Of a stretch of 64,000 nucleotides of DNA, positions 43,597 to 52,502 are shown piece after piece. The notes beneath the pieces were generated by a model. That model was not told where the DNA came from. It saw nothing but the letters and a program-made list of their open reading frames with translations, and did no database searches. The position numbers and the translations under genes are program-made. Numbering within the stretch: position 1 is the first letter of the stretch; each line of letters starts with the position of its first letter. The DNA is from Bacillota bacterium (lineage in GTDB: Bacteria > Bacillota > Clostridia > Acetivibrionales > DSM-1351): the NCBI GenBank assembly GCA_023444055.1, contig JAEZRV010000041.1, forward strand, positions 1 through 64,000, read 5' to 3'.

Positions 43597-45075
43597 CTGG
43601 ATGAGTTAGAAATAAATCAAATGATTGAAAGATACAGGAATGGTAGCGGCAATGCATTCGAGGAAATCTGCCAGGCATATAGCAGACCATTTTTGAACCA
43701 TATAAAGATAAATGTTAAAAGCTGTGAAATATTCTTGAATGATGATGAGGTAGAGAGAAAAGCCAGCAGGATAATGAGGGAAATCTGGGAGAAACTCAGG
43801 GTTTGGCTTCTTGTAACTCCTGAAAACGGGGGATACAATTGTGACAAAAAAGGTACATTCTATTATCGTATTATTAGAAAGTACGGCTACTTAATCAACC
43901 TTACGAACCAAAAGATTTCGAGTTTGGTTGAGGAGTTCCGAAGGGGAGATCAGGATGCATTGGATGAGATATATGAAGTGGTATACGAGCCGGCATTAAT
44001 GGCAATACAGGATGAATTCGGAGAAATCCTTAAGGGAAATGAAAGTGAGCAGTTGGTTAATGAAACTAGAAGCTGGCTGGCAGAGCCACAGATCAGGGAG
44101 AACTTGAAGGAGATGTTAAAAGACCCTTCTGAAGGCGGATACAAATTCAGAAAGAATGCTGATATGCTTCAGTGTATTATCGGTGAATGCTTTGGAATAA
44201 AGAAGCAAAATATTGATGCTGGGAAAAACCTCAGTCTGAATACTACGGTTTACTCTGATGATAAAGGGGAAATTATGAGGGAACCTTTCGACCCTACAGA
44301 TATACCGAAAGAGCTGATAGAGTTGCAGGCAAGGCAAAAGGCGGCTTTTCAACTTGTAAAGCTCGTTTGCTGCTGTGGAGGCTATCCCCATGAGCAGCTT
44401 GCATTCCTGTATTCAAAATTTATATATGGGAAACCGATTTATAATGAATTGGGCAAGGGTATAAGAAAGAAAAAGACCATACAAGGTGACCCGAAAGGAG
44501 TAGCTGAGAAGCATGGCTTCACAATACTTGAAGAATTGATGCTTAAACTGGAAAAGAAACTGGAGGAGGAACTTGGTAAAGGAATAGAGTGGGAACTGGA
44601 GACGCTAGGTAGCAAGGGTATTGGTATTGGAAATCTTAAACAGTCACTTCAGCCCATATTTATGAGGATGGATTATCATGCCGGCGAATTGATGGAGGTT
44701 GGAAAAACCGCTAAAAGAATGCAAGTGGCTGTCAAAAGGATTGCAAAAACCATTTTGGCTGATTATATAGATTATGAAGACTCAGATGACAGTATAAAAG
44801 CGGAGCGAGAATGCATAGAAAGGCTTAAAAGCCGTATTGCCGGGTGGAGCGATGATCTGAGAAACAAGATTTTGCTTGTTATGGGTCTTGAAAAGATACA
44901 TAAGGGTGCGGCTATTGGACTGGAAGAATCGGTTGATGTCTTGACAGGGAAGAGAGAAGAGATTAATTACGGTTTCTCCAAGCATTGTTCCCGGTGCAAA
45001 TTGAACCGTGTATTGCCATGCAGCGAAGAAAAGAGTTTTTACTTTAAGGGGGGAAAGGATCATGAACCATCCTAG
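43597..45075 (+). CDS. Tandem sigma-70 region-2-like protein, first gene of the accessory island
   Basis: About 492 residues if it starts at CTG 43597, 8 nt after GAGGGGTGG; the first ATG (43621) lacks a ribosome site. Two similar segments, MIERYRNGSGNAFEEICQAYSRPFL (start) and LVEEFRRGDQDALDEIYEVVYEPAL (about residue 108 onward), match the N-terminal helix of ECF sigma factors. I see no clear region 4 helix-turn-helix. The C-terminus has a cysteine cluster HCSRCKLNRVLPC that may bind zinc. It overlaps by 14 nt an anti-sigma-like gene. It may be a sigma factor or a sigma-derived regulator. The region is more G+C rich than the flanking chromosome. Confidence 0.7.
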   Translation: MDELEINQMIERYRNGSGNAFEEICQAYSRPFLNHIKINVKSCEIFLNDDEVERKASRIMREIWEKLRVWLLVTPENGGYNCDKKGTFYYRIIRKYGYLINLTNQKISSLVEEFRRGDQDALDEIYEVVYEPALMAIQDEFGEILKGNESEQLVNETRSWLAEPQIRENLKEMLKDPSEGGYKFRKNADMLQCIIGECFGIKKQNIDAGKNLSLNTTVYSDDKGEIMREPFDPTDIPKELIELQARQKAAFQLVKLVCCCGGYPHEQLAFLYSKFIYGKPIYNELGKGIRKKKTIQGDPKGVAEKHGFTILEELMLKLEKKLEEELGKGIEWELETLGSKGIGIGNLKQSLQPIFMRMDYHAGELMEVGKTAKRMQVAVKRIAKTILADYIDYEDSDDSIKAERECIERLKSRIAGWSDDLRNKILLVMGLEKIHKGAAIGLEESVDVLTGKREEINYGFSKHCSRCKLNRVLPCSEEKSFYFKGGKDHEPS

Positions 45076-45844
45076 TTTTCAAGCGATGCTCAGATATGTG
45101 GCTGAATCGGCACCAGGGGATGAGTTACTGGATATGGATTTGCACATAGGTGAATGCGAACAATGCCGAGAACAGCTTGTCACGTTGCTTTATCTAAAAC
45201 GCAATTTCAGCACTGTATGGGAGTTGCTGTCTTTGGAAGGCTGTGTTCAGATCCAGTATCAGATACATATGGCAGAAAGGCTTTTGAAAATTTCGAGGGC
45301 TTACCCGGAATTCAACGAGAAGCTAGAGAAACTGTTCAGAGATTTGGCAGAAGGTATAACGATGTCTTTTAAAGTACTTATAGACTCATTTAAAAAGCTG
45401 TCTCTAATATCAACGTGGCCGAAAGAGACTACATTTTTATTAAAGCATGATTTTGCAGGCATAGGTTCAGGTGAAAGGGGCAGGATAGAAAAAGAATTTA
45501 TGGATGGCGTTGAGCTCCTCAAAAACGGTATGAATGAGCAAGCGGTTAATCAGCTTTTGAAAATAGCTCAAAGGGATTCGGAACTGGTGGAGAATTGCAG
45601 ATTGAATATAGAGAGGGATGGCAGCGTAATTGGTTGTGTTGAGGCCAACAGTCGGGGAAAAAACATACTAGTAAGCTACTGGGATTTTGATATAAACCAT
45701 CCCCCGGAACTTGCAGTGCTTGAACTCTCAGGTGGCACGGGAGCATTGATGGTTTCGGAATTTACGTATGATGCAGATTACCAGTATTATTTTGCGGAGT
45801 TTAGAGATGTTGGAGACGGTATATACGGGATTGAGATAATGTAA
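45062..45844 (+). CDS. Zinc-finger anti-sigma-like protein
   Basis: 260 residues from ATG 45062, preceded by GGGGGGAAAGG and overlapping the previous gene. An N-terminal ZAS-type zinc motif is seen (MDLHIGECEQCREQL, H-x3-C-x2-C). A helical middle and a beta-rich C-terminal domain (NILVSYWDFDINHPPELAVLELSGG) follow. No TM segment is evident, so it is a soluble anti-sigma. Immediate coupling with the sigma-like gene supports a cognate pair. The next gene's ATG overlaps its stop by 1 nt. Confidence 0.75.
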   Translation: MNHPSFQAMLRYVAESAPGDELLDMDLHIGECEQCREQLVTLLYLKRNFSTVWELLSLEGCVQIQYQIHMAERLLKISRAYPEFNEKLEKLFRDLAEGITMSFKVLIDSFKKLSLISTWPKETTFLLKHDFAGIGSGERGRIEKEFMDGVELLKNGMNEQAVNQLLKIAQRDSELVENCRLNIERDGSVIGCVEANSRGKNILVSYWDFDINHPPELAVLELSGGTGALMVSEFTYDADYQYYFAEFRDVGDGIYGIEIM

Positions 45845-47661
45845 TGGAGAGTGAAAATAGTATGCAGCAGGACTGCAAAAGTCTTAAGATAGTTTGGCTG
45901 GAAGGCCCTTGTAAAAATGTTCTCATCGAGTATGAGTCAGAAAAAAGCGAAATACTGATAGGACGGAAGGACTCAGCTGCAAGCGTATCTCCAGACCTGA
46001 ATCTTTCAGATGATCCGAAAGTAGCTTTTATGCATGCATGGCTGCGGAGGAAGAAAAGCCTGTGGTACATAGAAGGTATCGGCGACTGTGATATATGGGT
46101 GGATGGAAAGAATATCAAATGTGAAGAAACTATTAATCCAGGAGCTGTTATAAAAATAGGGGATACGGTTTTTACGGCTATACCCTGTAACTGGCTGATC
46201 GTTTGTTACAATAGGGTACTTGTCTATGGCCCGTATATCAAGACGATAAATTATATGTTTTTCCACTGCGGACTAAGATTGATGAATACGTTGCACCTAA
46301 AAAATTTGGGGAATGAAAATTCCGTTCCATTCAACATAACCATACAAATAGATAATTATAGCATGCCCTGCAACTTGGAGGTGCCCTCCCTCGAACCAAT
46401 GGAGACAAGAAATATCCAGCCACCCGCTTTTAGATTATTATTTGACAGGCTGAAAGGTGTAGTGGGGAGGGAAACGGTAAAGTTGAGAGCATCTATAGCT
46501 AATGCCGAGGTCTCTTGCTTTACCGGCAATTTAACGCTACTGTCCACTTTGGACTGGGGCTTCAAGCTGTTCAGGCCGGAGACCATTTCTGCTTATATTT
46601 TGCCAAGGAATCCTATAATTCAGGGTATTGTCCTCGAAGCACAGGAAAACTTCAGGATTAATTTCCGGCAGTTAATCAATGAATCAACAGAAGACGAAAA
46701 GGGCGAGGCTAGAAAAAAGGTTATTGCTACACTTTATAATTATTTAAAGGATGTACGGAGTATCTACTACGAAAATCCTTATATCACCGACAACTTCCAG
46801 AAAATAAAACTTCCGCACAACATATTTTATCCTGACAGAAATAACTTACTTGGTAAAGGCACCTGCATCGACCTGACTCTGTTGATGGCTGGATGTCTGG
46901 AGAATGTGGGATTGAATCCGCTGATAATATTTGCCGGGAATGAAAATGGTGTTCCAATACATGCGTTTCTGGGATGCTGGAAAGGGAATGGAAGGAACTT
47001 CAGAACAGCGGTTGAAGAGAAGGACATGAGAGATGTACTAATGCTGGAGTGTACCGGCATAGCGGAGGCTGTCGAAGGCGGGGAAACAAAAATGAGTTTT
47101 ACCCGGTCGGTTGATCTGGCAGAAAATAATTATCGCAGCAGTAGCTGGAAGTATATGCTGGATGTGAGCAGGACTAGGAAAATGCCTGTAAATATTAAAC
47201 CATTGGATTTGGAAAGTGAACCCACTGTTTTCAATATTTACAGTGAGGCCGAGAAATTTGCGGAAACCAAAGGACACAGACAGGTGGAATCGGCTCATTT
47301 GCTTTATGGAGTTCTTAAAACTGGAGGTGAAGTGACACGGAAGGTTTTTGAGTCGTGCGGGCAGGACTACGGAGAAGTTTCAAAAAGGCTGGAATCAACG
47401 ATAAAGCAGGGGAATTACCGGGGAGTGCTCGTGTATACCAACAGCTATAGGAATTTTCAGGATATAGCCAGAGAGATTGCAGGAAGGTCGCAGTCGCTGA
47501 CAGTCCGGGAGCAAGATGTGCTGTATGCTCTACTGCGCAACTATACGATAAGCGGCACATTGGGAAAATTGTGTGAAATACTAAGTCTGGACATGAAGAC
47601 ACTGCTGTTGGCTTTTAATAAGTTGTATAGCAAACCGGGAAATTCTACAATGTTCGATTAA
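45844..47661 (+). CDS. FHA / transglutaminase-like / Clp-N fusion protein
   Basis: 605 residues. An FHA-like domain (about 30-115) includes SEILIGRKDSAASVSPDLNLSDDPKVAFMHAWL and PGAVIKIGDTVFTA. A beta-rich middle and a transglutaminase-like module follow: LLGKGTCIDLTLLMAGCLENVGLNPLIIFAG with Cys near residue 340 and HAFLGCW near 379. A C-terminal Clp-N repeat domain (about 455-600) has YSEAEKFAETKGHRQVESAHLLYGVLK. FHA domains read phosphothreonine, so it may be a target of the Ser/Thr kinase encoded downstream. The Cys-His pair suggests a cysteine peptidase or amidase activity. Start ATG 45844 overlaps the preceding stop. Confidence 0.75.
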   Translation: MESENSMQQDCKSLKIVWLEGPCKNVLIEYESEKSEILIGRKDSAASVSPDLNLSDDPKVAFMHAWLRRKKSLWYIEGIGDCDIWVDGKNIKCEETINPGAVIKIGDTVFTAIPCNWLIVCYNRVLVYGPYIKTINYMFFHCGLRLMNTLHLKNLGNENSVPFNITIQIDNYSMPCNLEVPSLEPMETRNIQPPAFRLLFDRLKGVVGRETVKLRASIANAEVSCFTGNLTLLSTLDWGFKLFRPETISAYILPRNPIIQGIVLEAQENFRINFRQLINESTEDEKGEARKKVIATLYNYLKDVRSIYYENPYITDNFQKIKLPHNIFYPDRNNLLGKGTCIDLTLLMAGCLENVGLNPLIIFAGNENGVPIHAFLGCWKGNGRNFRTAVEEKDMRDVLMLECTGIAEAVEGGETKMSFTRSVDLAENNYRSSSWKYMLDVSRTRKMPVNIKPLDLESEPTVFNIYSEAEKFAETKGHRQVESAHLLYGVLKTGGEVTRKVFESCGQDYGEVSKRLESTIKQGNYRGVLVYTNSYRNFQDIAREIAGRSQSLTVREQDVLYALLRNYTISGTLGKLCEILSLDMKTLLLAFNKLYSKPGNSTMFD

Positions 47662-47715
47662 TATATGGGAACAGGACCTTTTAAATCCTGATCTTAAAAG
47701 GTGTCAGGAAGATAG

Positions 47716-47749
47716 ATATCTATATGTGACAATTGTCACATATAGATAT
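47716..47749. promoter_or_regulatory. Perfect 34-bp palindrome, operator candidate
   Basis: A perfect inverted repeat of 17 bp per arm with core TGTGACAATTGTCACA (47725-47740), between the FHA gene and the histidine kinase gene. The same core occurs before the ZorA-like gene and a variant before the peptidase gene. The core fits a CRP/FNR-type site (TGTGA-N6-TCACA). A partial second site TTGTCACA lies at 47752-47759. Confidence 0.75.
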
Positions 47750-47764
47750 TATTGTCACAAACAC

Positions 47765-47794
47765 TTGAATTTGTAGAGATGTAGAGATTAGAAT
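47765..47794 (+). promoter_or_regulatory. Promoter of the histidine kinase gene
   Basis: TTGAAT (47765-47770), 18-bp spacer, TAGAAT (47789-47794), just downstream of the palindrome. Confidence 0.55.
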
Positions 47795-47824
47795 AAGTGT
47801 AGAGGCACAGAGAAAGGTATAAAT

Positions 47825-49579
47825 ATGAAAACTGATTTGGATTTTTATGTAATAGCAGTTATATTAATATTCCCAACTTATTTTATGTACCGCATTATAA
47901 AAATGAAAAATAGAAGGGCGGTGCATTATTCTTTTTTTTCTTTTCTGTTTTCCATAACTATATGGATGATAGGTGCTATTATTCTGCAACTGTATTCTGG
48001 AAAACAATACGAAAATATTTTTTTAGGCATCTCTTATATCGGTATAATACTTGTACCTGTAACGTTTCTGCTCACATCCATACCGTATATCAGGGTCAAT
48101 TTCAGATATCGCTGGTATCACATGCTGCTATTTATAATTCCGGCGATTTCCATCATTATGTTGTGTACCAATGGAAGCCACAGGCTTTTTTTTATCAGAA
48201 ACTCAAGCATTTCAACCCAAGCGGTATATGGCCCGTATTTTTATTTTCATATGATATTTTCTTACCTCTGCCTAGCAATTGCATTTGGAATTCTGCTAAT
48301 TTATTCAATCAGAAACTCAGGGATATTGTCAAAGCAATCCGTTTTAATTTTGATAGGCAGTTTTACACCTTTTTTGGTAAATATGGCTTTAACCTTTAAA
48401 TTCATTGATGTTAACATGAATACTACTCTTATTGCAATGAGCATTACAATGATCTGTTACTGGATTGCTATTTTCAAATATGACTTTCTGTATATTGTCC
48501 CTCTTGCAATAACAAGGGTGGTTGATAATATCTCCGATGCTTTTTTTGTTATCGATAAATACTATATGGTGATTGAATACAATAAAGCATTCTCTGAAAT
48601 TTTTCTGAAAGGCAAGCATTCTGCAAAGAATACATACTTGTCTGATCTGATAAAAGCAAACGATGAGCATGGCATTGAGTTTGAAAAATTGAAGGAGTTT
48701 ATGAGCAAGTCGATTTCTGAAAAAACAGTTATAAATTTTGAAATGTATTTTTGCTCAATTGACAAATTCTTTCTTATTGAAATTAATACTATCATATCAG
48801 ACGGCAATTACATGGGAACGGTTATACTCCTAAAGGATATTACAGAATATAAAAAACTTTTGAAAAAAATGAAATCGCAAAATGAGGAGTTGACTATTCT
48901 AAATGAGCAACTGACCGATTATGCAGCCACTATAAAAGAACTCACGCTAGAAAGAGAGAGGAGCAGGATAGAGACGGAAATCCATAATCTGATGGGGCAC
49001 AACTTGAATGTCTTGCTGAGACTTATAGAGGTTTGCAAGGTGACGTTCAACGATGATCCGGAGAAAGCCATCTCAAGCATTCTGGATGCAGAAACTACTA
49101 TAAAAAGCACAATGAATAACGTAAGAAGAATTGCACAGGAGATCGGCAGCTGCAATCAATCGGGTTTTAGTCAAAGCCAGAATGATAATTCACTATCCTA
49201 CCTTGAAATACTTTTAAATAATTTTCAAAAAAATACTGGTGTCAATGTAGTGTATTCTTTTGAAGGAGATTTCTCAGAGGTTAACCGCTCGCTTATCAGA
49301 GTGGTATACAGCATTTGTCAGGAGGCTACAACTAATTCATTAAAGCACGGAAAAGCGAAAATGGTCACAGTACTTTTGAGGTGCCAGCATAATAATGTGC
49401 TGCTTTCCATACTGGATGACGGTATTGGCTGCAATGACATTAAAGAATTAGGTCTGGGACTAAAAGGCATGCAGGAGATGGTAAGAGGTTTGAACGGAAG
49501 CATAGAATTCAAATCTGATGAAAATGACGGGTTTAAAATTTCAGTAATGATACCATTGAAGGAGAGTGAAAACTGTTGA
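47825..49579 (+). CDS. Sensor histidine kinase, 7TM N-terminus plus PAS
   Basis: 584 residues. Seven to eight hydrophobic segments cover residues 1-220 (His_kinase_N_7TM type), followed by a PAS domain (about 225-335), a coiled coil and a HisKA_3-like box ERSRIETEIHNLMGHNLNVLL (His near 388). The HATPase_c domain has N box SICQEATTNSLKHGKA, G1 DDGIGCND and G2 GLGLKGM. It ends overlapping the response-regulator gene by 4 nt. The 7TM sensor could bind a small hydrophobic ligand; an acyl-derivative made by the LuxI-like enzyme of the island is an appealing inference. Confidence 0.88.
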   Translation: MKTDLDFYVIAVILIFPTYFMYRIIKMKNRRAVHYSFFSFLFSITIWMIGAIILQLYSGKQYENIFLGISYIGIILVPVTFLLTSIPYIRVNFRYRWYHMLLFIIPAISIIMLCTNGSHRLFFIRNSSISTQAVYGPYFYFHMIFSYLCLAIAFGILLIYSIRNSGILSKQSVLILIGSFTPFLVNMALTFKFIDVNMNTTLIAMSITMICYWIAIFKYDFLYIVPLAITRVVDNISDAFFVIDKYYMVIEYNKAFSEIFLKGKHSAKNTYLSDLIKANDEHGIEFEKLKEFMSKSISEKTVINFEMYFCSIDKFFLIEINTIISDGNYMGTVILLKDITEYKKLLKKMKSQNEELTILNEQLTDYAATIKELTLERERSRIETEIHNLMGHNLNVLLRLIEVCKVTFNDDPEKAISSILDAETTIKSTMNNVRRIAQEIGSCNQSGFSQSQNDNSLSYLEILLNNFQKNTGVNVVYSFEGDFSEVNRSLIRVVYSICQEATTNSLKHGKAKMVTVLLRCQHNNVLLSILDDGIGCNDIKELGLGLKGMQEMVRGLNGSIEFKSDENDGFKISVMIPLKESENC

Positions 49580-50244
49580 TAAAAGTTATGATTGTTGACG
49601 ACCATAAAGTGCTGACCGACAGCTTAAAGTATCTGCTTGATAAAAGCAATGAAATTCAGGTTGTTGGAACATGCTGCAAGTCTGAAGATTCGTTGCAGAT
49701 GTATGAGGAATTAAAGCCCGATGTGGTTTTAATGGATATCCATTTTTATGACGAGAAAAGGCAGAATTTTTTAATGAATGGAATAGAGGCCTTAAAACTT
49801 ATCAAAGAGCAAGACAGCAACGCAAAGGTGCTGATTCTTACATCAGAGACATCAAAATCTTACTTGGAGCAGGCACTTCAGGTGACAGACGGTTATATCA
49901 TAAAGGATTGCAGCATTGAAGAACTGATAGATGCTATAAAATGTTGCAACAGGGGGCTGAAGATATTTGATCCCTTTATTGTTACTAGGGTTATGAATCC
50001 CGACAAAAACGGTACTAATCCAATAAAAGAGAAAAACCCGCAGTTTCATTTGTCAGATAAAGAGATAAGGATTATCAATTTTATCGCGGAAGGTAAAACG
50101 TGTAAGGAAATAGCTGTAGAATTCGACTCGACAGAAGGATATATAAGAAATATATTAATAAACATGTACGATAAGCTTGGTATTGAATCTCATAAAAGTA
50201 CTGCATTGGTGGCCTTTGCAGCAAAAGAGGGGATTCTGGGATAG
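49576..50244 (+). CDS. NarL/LuxR-type response regulator
   Basis: 222 residues from TTG 49576 (GGAGAGTGAA upstream). Receiver domain: VMIVDDHKVLTDSLKYLLD with phospho-acceptor Asp in DVVLMDIHFYD. C-terminal LuxR HTH: FHLSDKEIRIINFIAEGKTCKEIAVEFDSTEGYIRNILINMYDKLGI. Cognate partner of the preceding kinase. It is a good candidate for binding the TGTGAC-N4-GTCAYA sites of the island. Confidence 0.92.
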   Translation: MIKVMIVDDHKVLTDSLKYLLDKSNEIQVVGTCCKSEDSLQMYEELKPDVVLMDIHFYDEKRQNFLMNGIEALKLIKEQDSNAKVLILTSETSKSYLEQALQVTDGYIIKDCSIEELIDAIKCCNRGLKIFDPFIVTRVMNPDKNGTNPIKEKNPQFHLSDKEIRIINFIAEGKTCKEIAVEFDSTEGYIRNILINMYDKLGIESHKSTALVAFAAKEGILG

Positions 50245-50298
50245 GCAGGGTCTGATACCGTTGCATACAGTTGCAGATACAGGTTCAGGAGGTGGAGA

Positions 50299-52278
50299 AT
50301 GTCAGAGAACTGGGAAACTGGCGCTATTGTTCAGAGACGCTATGAGATAAGTGAAATTGAGATGGGCGGCATGGGTATTGTTTATTTATGCTATGATCAT
50401 TTGAATAAAAAGCCCATTGCAATAAAAACCTTCCATGATGAGTATATTCAGGACAGAGCTGCCATAGAGAGGTTCAAACTGGAGGCTGATACTTGGATAA
50501 GCCTTGAAAAGCATAGAAATATTGTACAGGCTTATTGGGTAAAAATAACAAACGACCGACCCTATATATACATTGAATTGGTGAGGGGAAAACCGGAATA
50601 CGGGTCTACACTGAAAGACTGGATACAAAAAAGAGCGATGGATATTAAGACATCACTGGACTTTTCGATACAGTTTTGTCTAGGAATGGAGTATGCCGGG
50701 AAAAGATTCGAGAAAATGGGTAAACCATTTATCCACAGAGACATAAAGCCTGAAAATATAATGATTACATCTGACAGAACAGTAAAAATAACTGATTTTG
50801 GTATGACCAAAACTTTTGTGGGTAACACCGCCGCCGTACAACAACCGGACATATCTGTGAACGACAGGAACAGGTTCGATTTTATGATGTTGGGCAGCGT
50901 ATGCGGTACTCCACCATATATGTCTCCCGAACAGTGTCGCGGAGAGGAAGAGTTGGATATACGGTCGGATATATATTCCTTCGGGTGCGTACTTTATGAA
51001 ATGCTGACGTGCAGACCTCCTTTCCTGTGTGACTCAAATGAAATGTATCTGAAAAAGCATATGGAGGAGCAGCCTGTGAATGTGAAGCAAATGAAGCCAG
51101 AAGTGCCGGGGGGAGTGGGAGATGCTGTGATGAAATGTCTTGAAAAGAATCAGGACAGAAGATACCAAAGTTTTACACAGCTAAAAGAAGCACTGCTGGA
51201 AGAATATCACAAGTACACAGGAGAGAGGCTGAACCCAGAAGGCGAGACAGAAGAACTTACCGTAGGCGAACTTATAGATACGGGTGCTTCATTCAGAGAA
51301 CTTGAAAGAAATGAAGAGGCGTTAGCATATTATGAACGCGTGCTTAAATTGGATCCTGAATCTATGCATGCGTTGAATAATAAAGGCCTTGCGCTGTCCG
51401 CCCTTGGAAGAGCACAGGAGTCAATAGATTGCTTTGACCAACTGCTTCAGGCAAATCCTCGAAATCATATAGCTTGGAGTAATAAGGGTATTGTATTTAT
51501 AAAACTCGGACAGGAGGCAGAAGCTTTAAAATGCTTTGACGCAGCCATTGAGTTGGATTCTGAGTATTATTATGCATGGGTCAGCAAGGGAGGTGTGCTG
51601 AACCGCATTGGAAGAAATGAAGAGGCAATACTCTGCCTTGACCGCGCTATTCAATTAAATCCCGATATTTATGAAGTATGGGACAACAAAGGTCTAGCAT
51701 TATCAGACCTCGGCAGAAACCAAGAAGCTTTAGAGTGCTTTGACATAGCGCTTGAACTGAATCCGACAAGCCTCGACGCACTGAATAATAAGACAAATGA
51801 GCTTTTAAGCCTCGACAGGAAAGCTGAAGCTATTGAATGTTATGAGATGGCGCTTGCACTGAGGCCTGAATCCGATGAACTATGGGTTAATAAGGGCTCT
51901 CTGCTGTACGATCTGGGTAGGATGAAGGAGTCTTTGGAGTGTTATGACAATGCCATCCGGCTGAATCAACACTATTATAATGCATGGAATAACAAGGCTA
52001 ATACCCTTGCGGCTCTCGGAAGGAACGAAGAAGCGCTGGAGTGTTATAGATTCGCTGTTTCCTTGGAACCGGGAGCTTTTAGAGCATGGTTTAATATGGG
52101 CAATGCGTATTCGGAACTTGGGAGAAAAGAAGAGGCGATGAAATGCTATGATCATTCAATCGAGTTGAATCCCGGGTTCTATGCCCCATGGAACAACAGG
52201 GGTTTGATACTTTTAGAGCTTGGCAGAGTAGCTGAGGCGCTTGAGTCTCTTGAACGTGGAGAGAGTTTGAAGACTTAA
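50299..52278 (+). CDS. Ser/Thr protein kinase with ten TPR repeats
   Basis: 659 residues. The kinase domain (about 8-285) has a G-loop GGMGIVYLCYDH, AIKTF lysine, HRDIKPENIM catalytic loop, DFGM, and GTPPYMSPEQCRG activation segment. From about residue 330 to the end run ten 34-residue TPRs (for example WSNKGIVFIKLGQEAEALKCF). No TM helix is seen, so it is cytosolic. The ATG follows AGGAGGTGG. It probably scaffolds and phosphorylates partners in the island, with the FHA protein as a plausible reader. This kinase-TPR form is typical of multi-gene bacterial conflict or signalling islands. Confidence 0.92.
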   Translation: MSENWETGAIVQRRYEISEIEMGGMGIVYLCYDHLNKKPIAIKTFHDEYIQDRAAIERFKLEADTWISLEKHRNIVQAYWVKITNDRPYIYIELVRGKPEYGSTLKDWIQKRAMDIKTSLDFSIQFCLGMEYAGKRFEKMGKPFIHRDIKPENIMITSDRTVKITDFGMTKTFVGNTAAVQQPDISVNDRNRFDFMMLGSVCGTPPYMSPEQCRGEEELDIRSDIYSFGCVLYEMLTCRPPFLCDSNEMYLKKHMEEQPVNVKQMKPEVPGGVGDAVMKCLEKNQDRRYQSFTQLKEALLEEYHKYTGERLNPEGETEELTVGELIDTGASFRELERNEEALAYYERVLKLDPESMHALNNKGLALSALGRAQESIDCFDQLLQANPRNHIAWSNKGIVFIKLGQEAEALKCFDAAIELDSEYYYAWVSKGGVLNRIGRNEEAILCLDRAIQLNPDIYEVWDNKGLALSDLGRNQEALECFDIALELNPTSLDALNNKTNELLSLDRKAEAIECYEMALALRPESDELWVNKGSLLYDLGRMKESLECYDNAIRLNQHYYNAWNNKANTLAALGRNEEALECYRFAVSLEPGAFRAWFNMGNAYSELGRKEEAMKCYDHSIELNPGFYAPWNNRGLILLELGRVAEALESLERGESLKT

Positions 52279-52330
52279 TCCCTTCGCACAAAAGAGAACT
52301 ATTACAAAAAAGCTGACGAGAAGTTTCCAG

Positions 52331-52352
52331 AAGTGTGACAATTGTCACACTT
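52331..52352. promoter_or_regulatory. 22-bp palindromic operator, also terminator-like
   Basis: AAGTGTGACAA / TTGTCACACTT is a perfect palindrome with core TGTGACAATTGTCACA. Because a T run follows it, the RNA could also form a terminator for the kinase gene. It lies 39 bp upstream of the conserved box at 52380. Confidence 0.7.
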
Positions 52353-52379
52353 TTTTGTTGCAAAATAATGTATTTCCTT

Positions 52380-52422
52380 ATGACGAACGAAACTTGCTGC
52401 TGCCCCCCCCAAGCTGTAAATT
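52380..52422 (+). promoter_or_regulatory. Promoter of the ZorA-like operon with conserved upstream box and C8 spacer tract
   Basis: ATGACGAACGAAAC (52380-52393) matches the box at 61291. It is followed by -35 TTGCTG (52394-52399), a 17-bp spacer containing eight consecutive C (52403-52410), and -10 TAAATT (52417-52422). The homopolymer could change spacer length by slippage and tune promoter strength. Confidence 0.7.
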
Positions 52423-52502
52423 AGAAGTAGCCTTTCAATACTGGCGACTCAAATTGCCGGGTAGCATCAAATACGGCTGATTTTGAACATAGGGGGGGTC
52501 TA

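Noticed and set aside
47962..48399. 145-codon plus-strand frame inside the histidine kinase gene
   Set aside because: Out-of-frame with the kinase, which has TM, PAS and HATPase motifs; composition shows no protein character.
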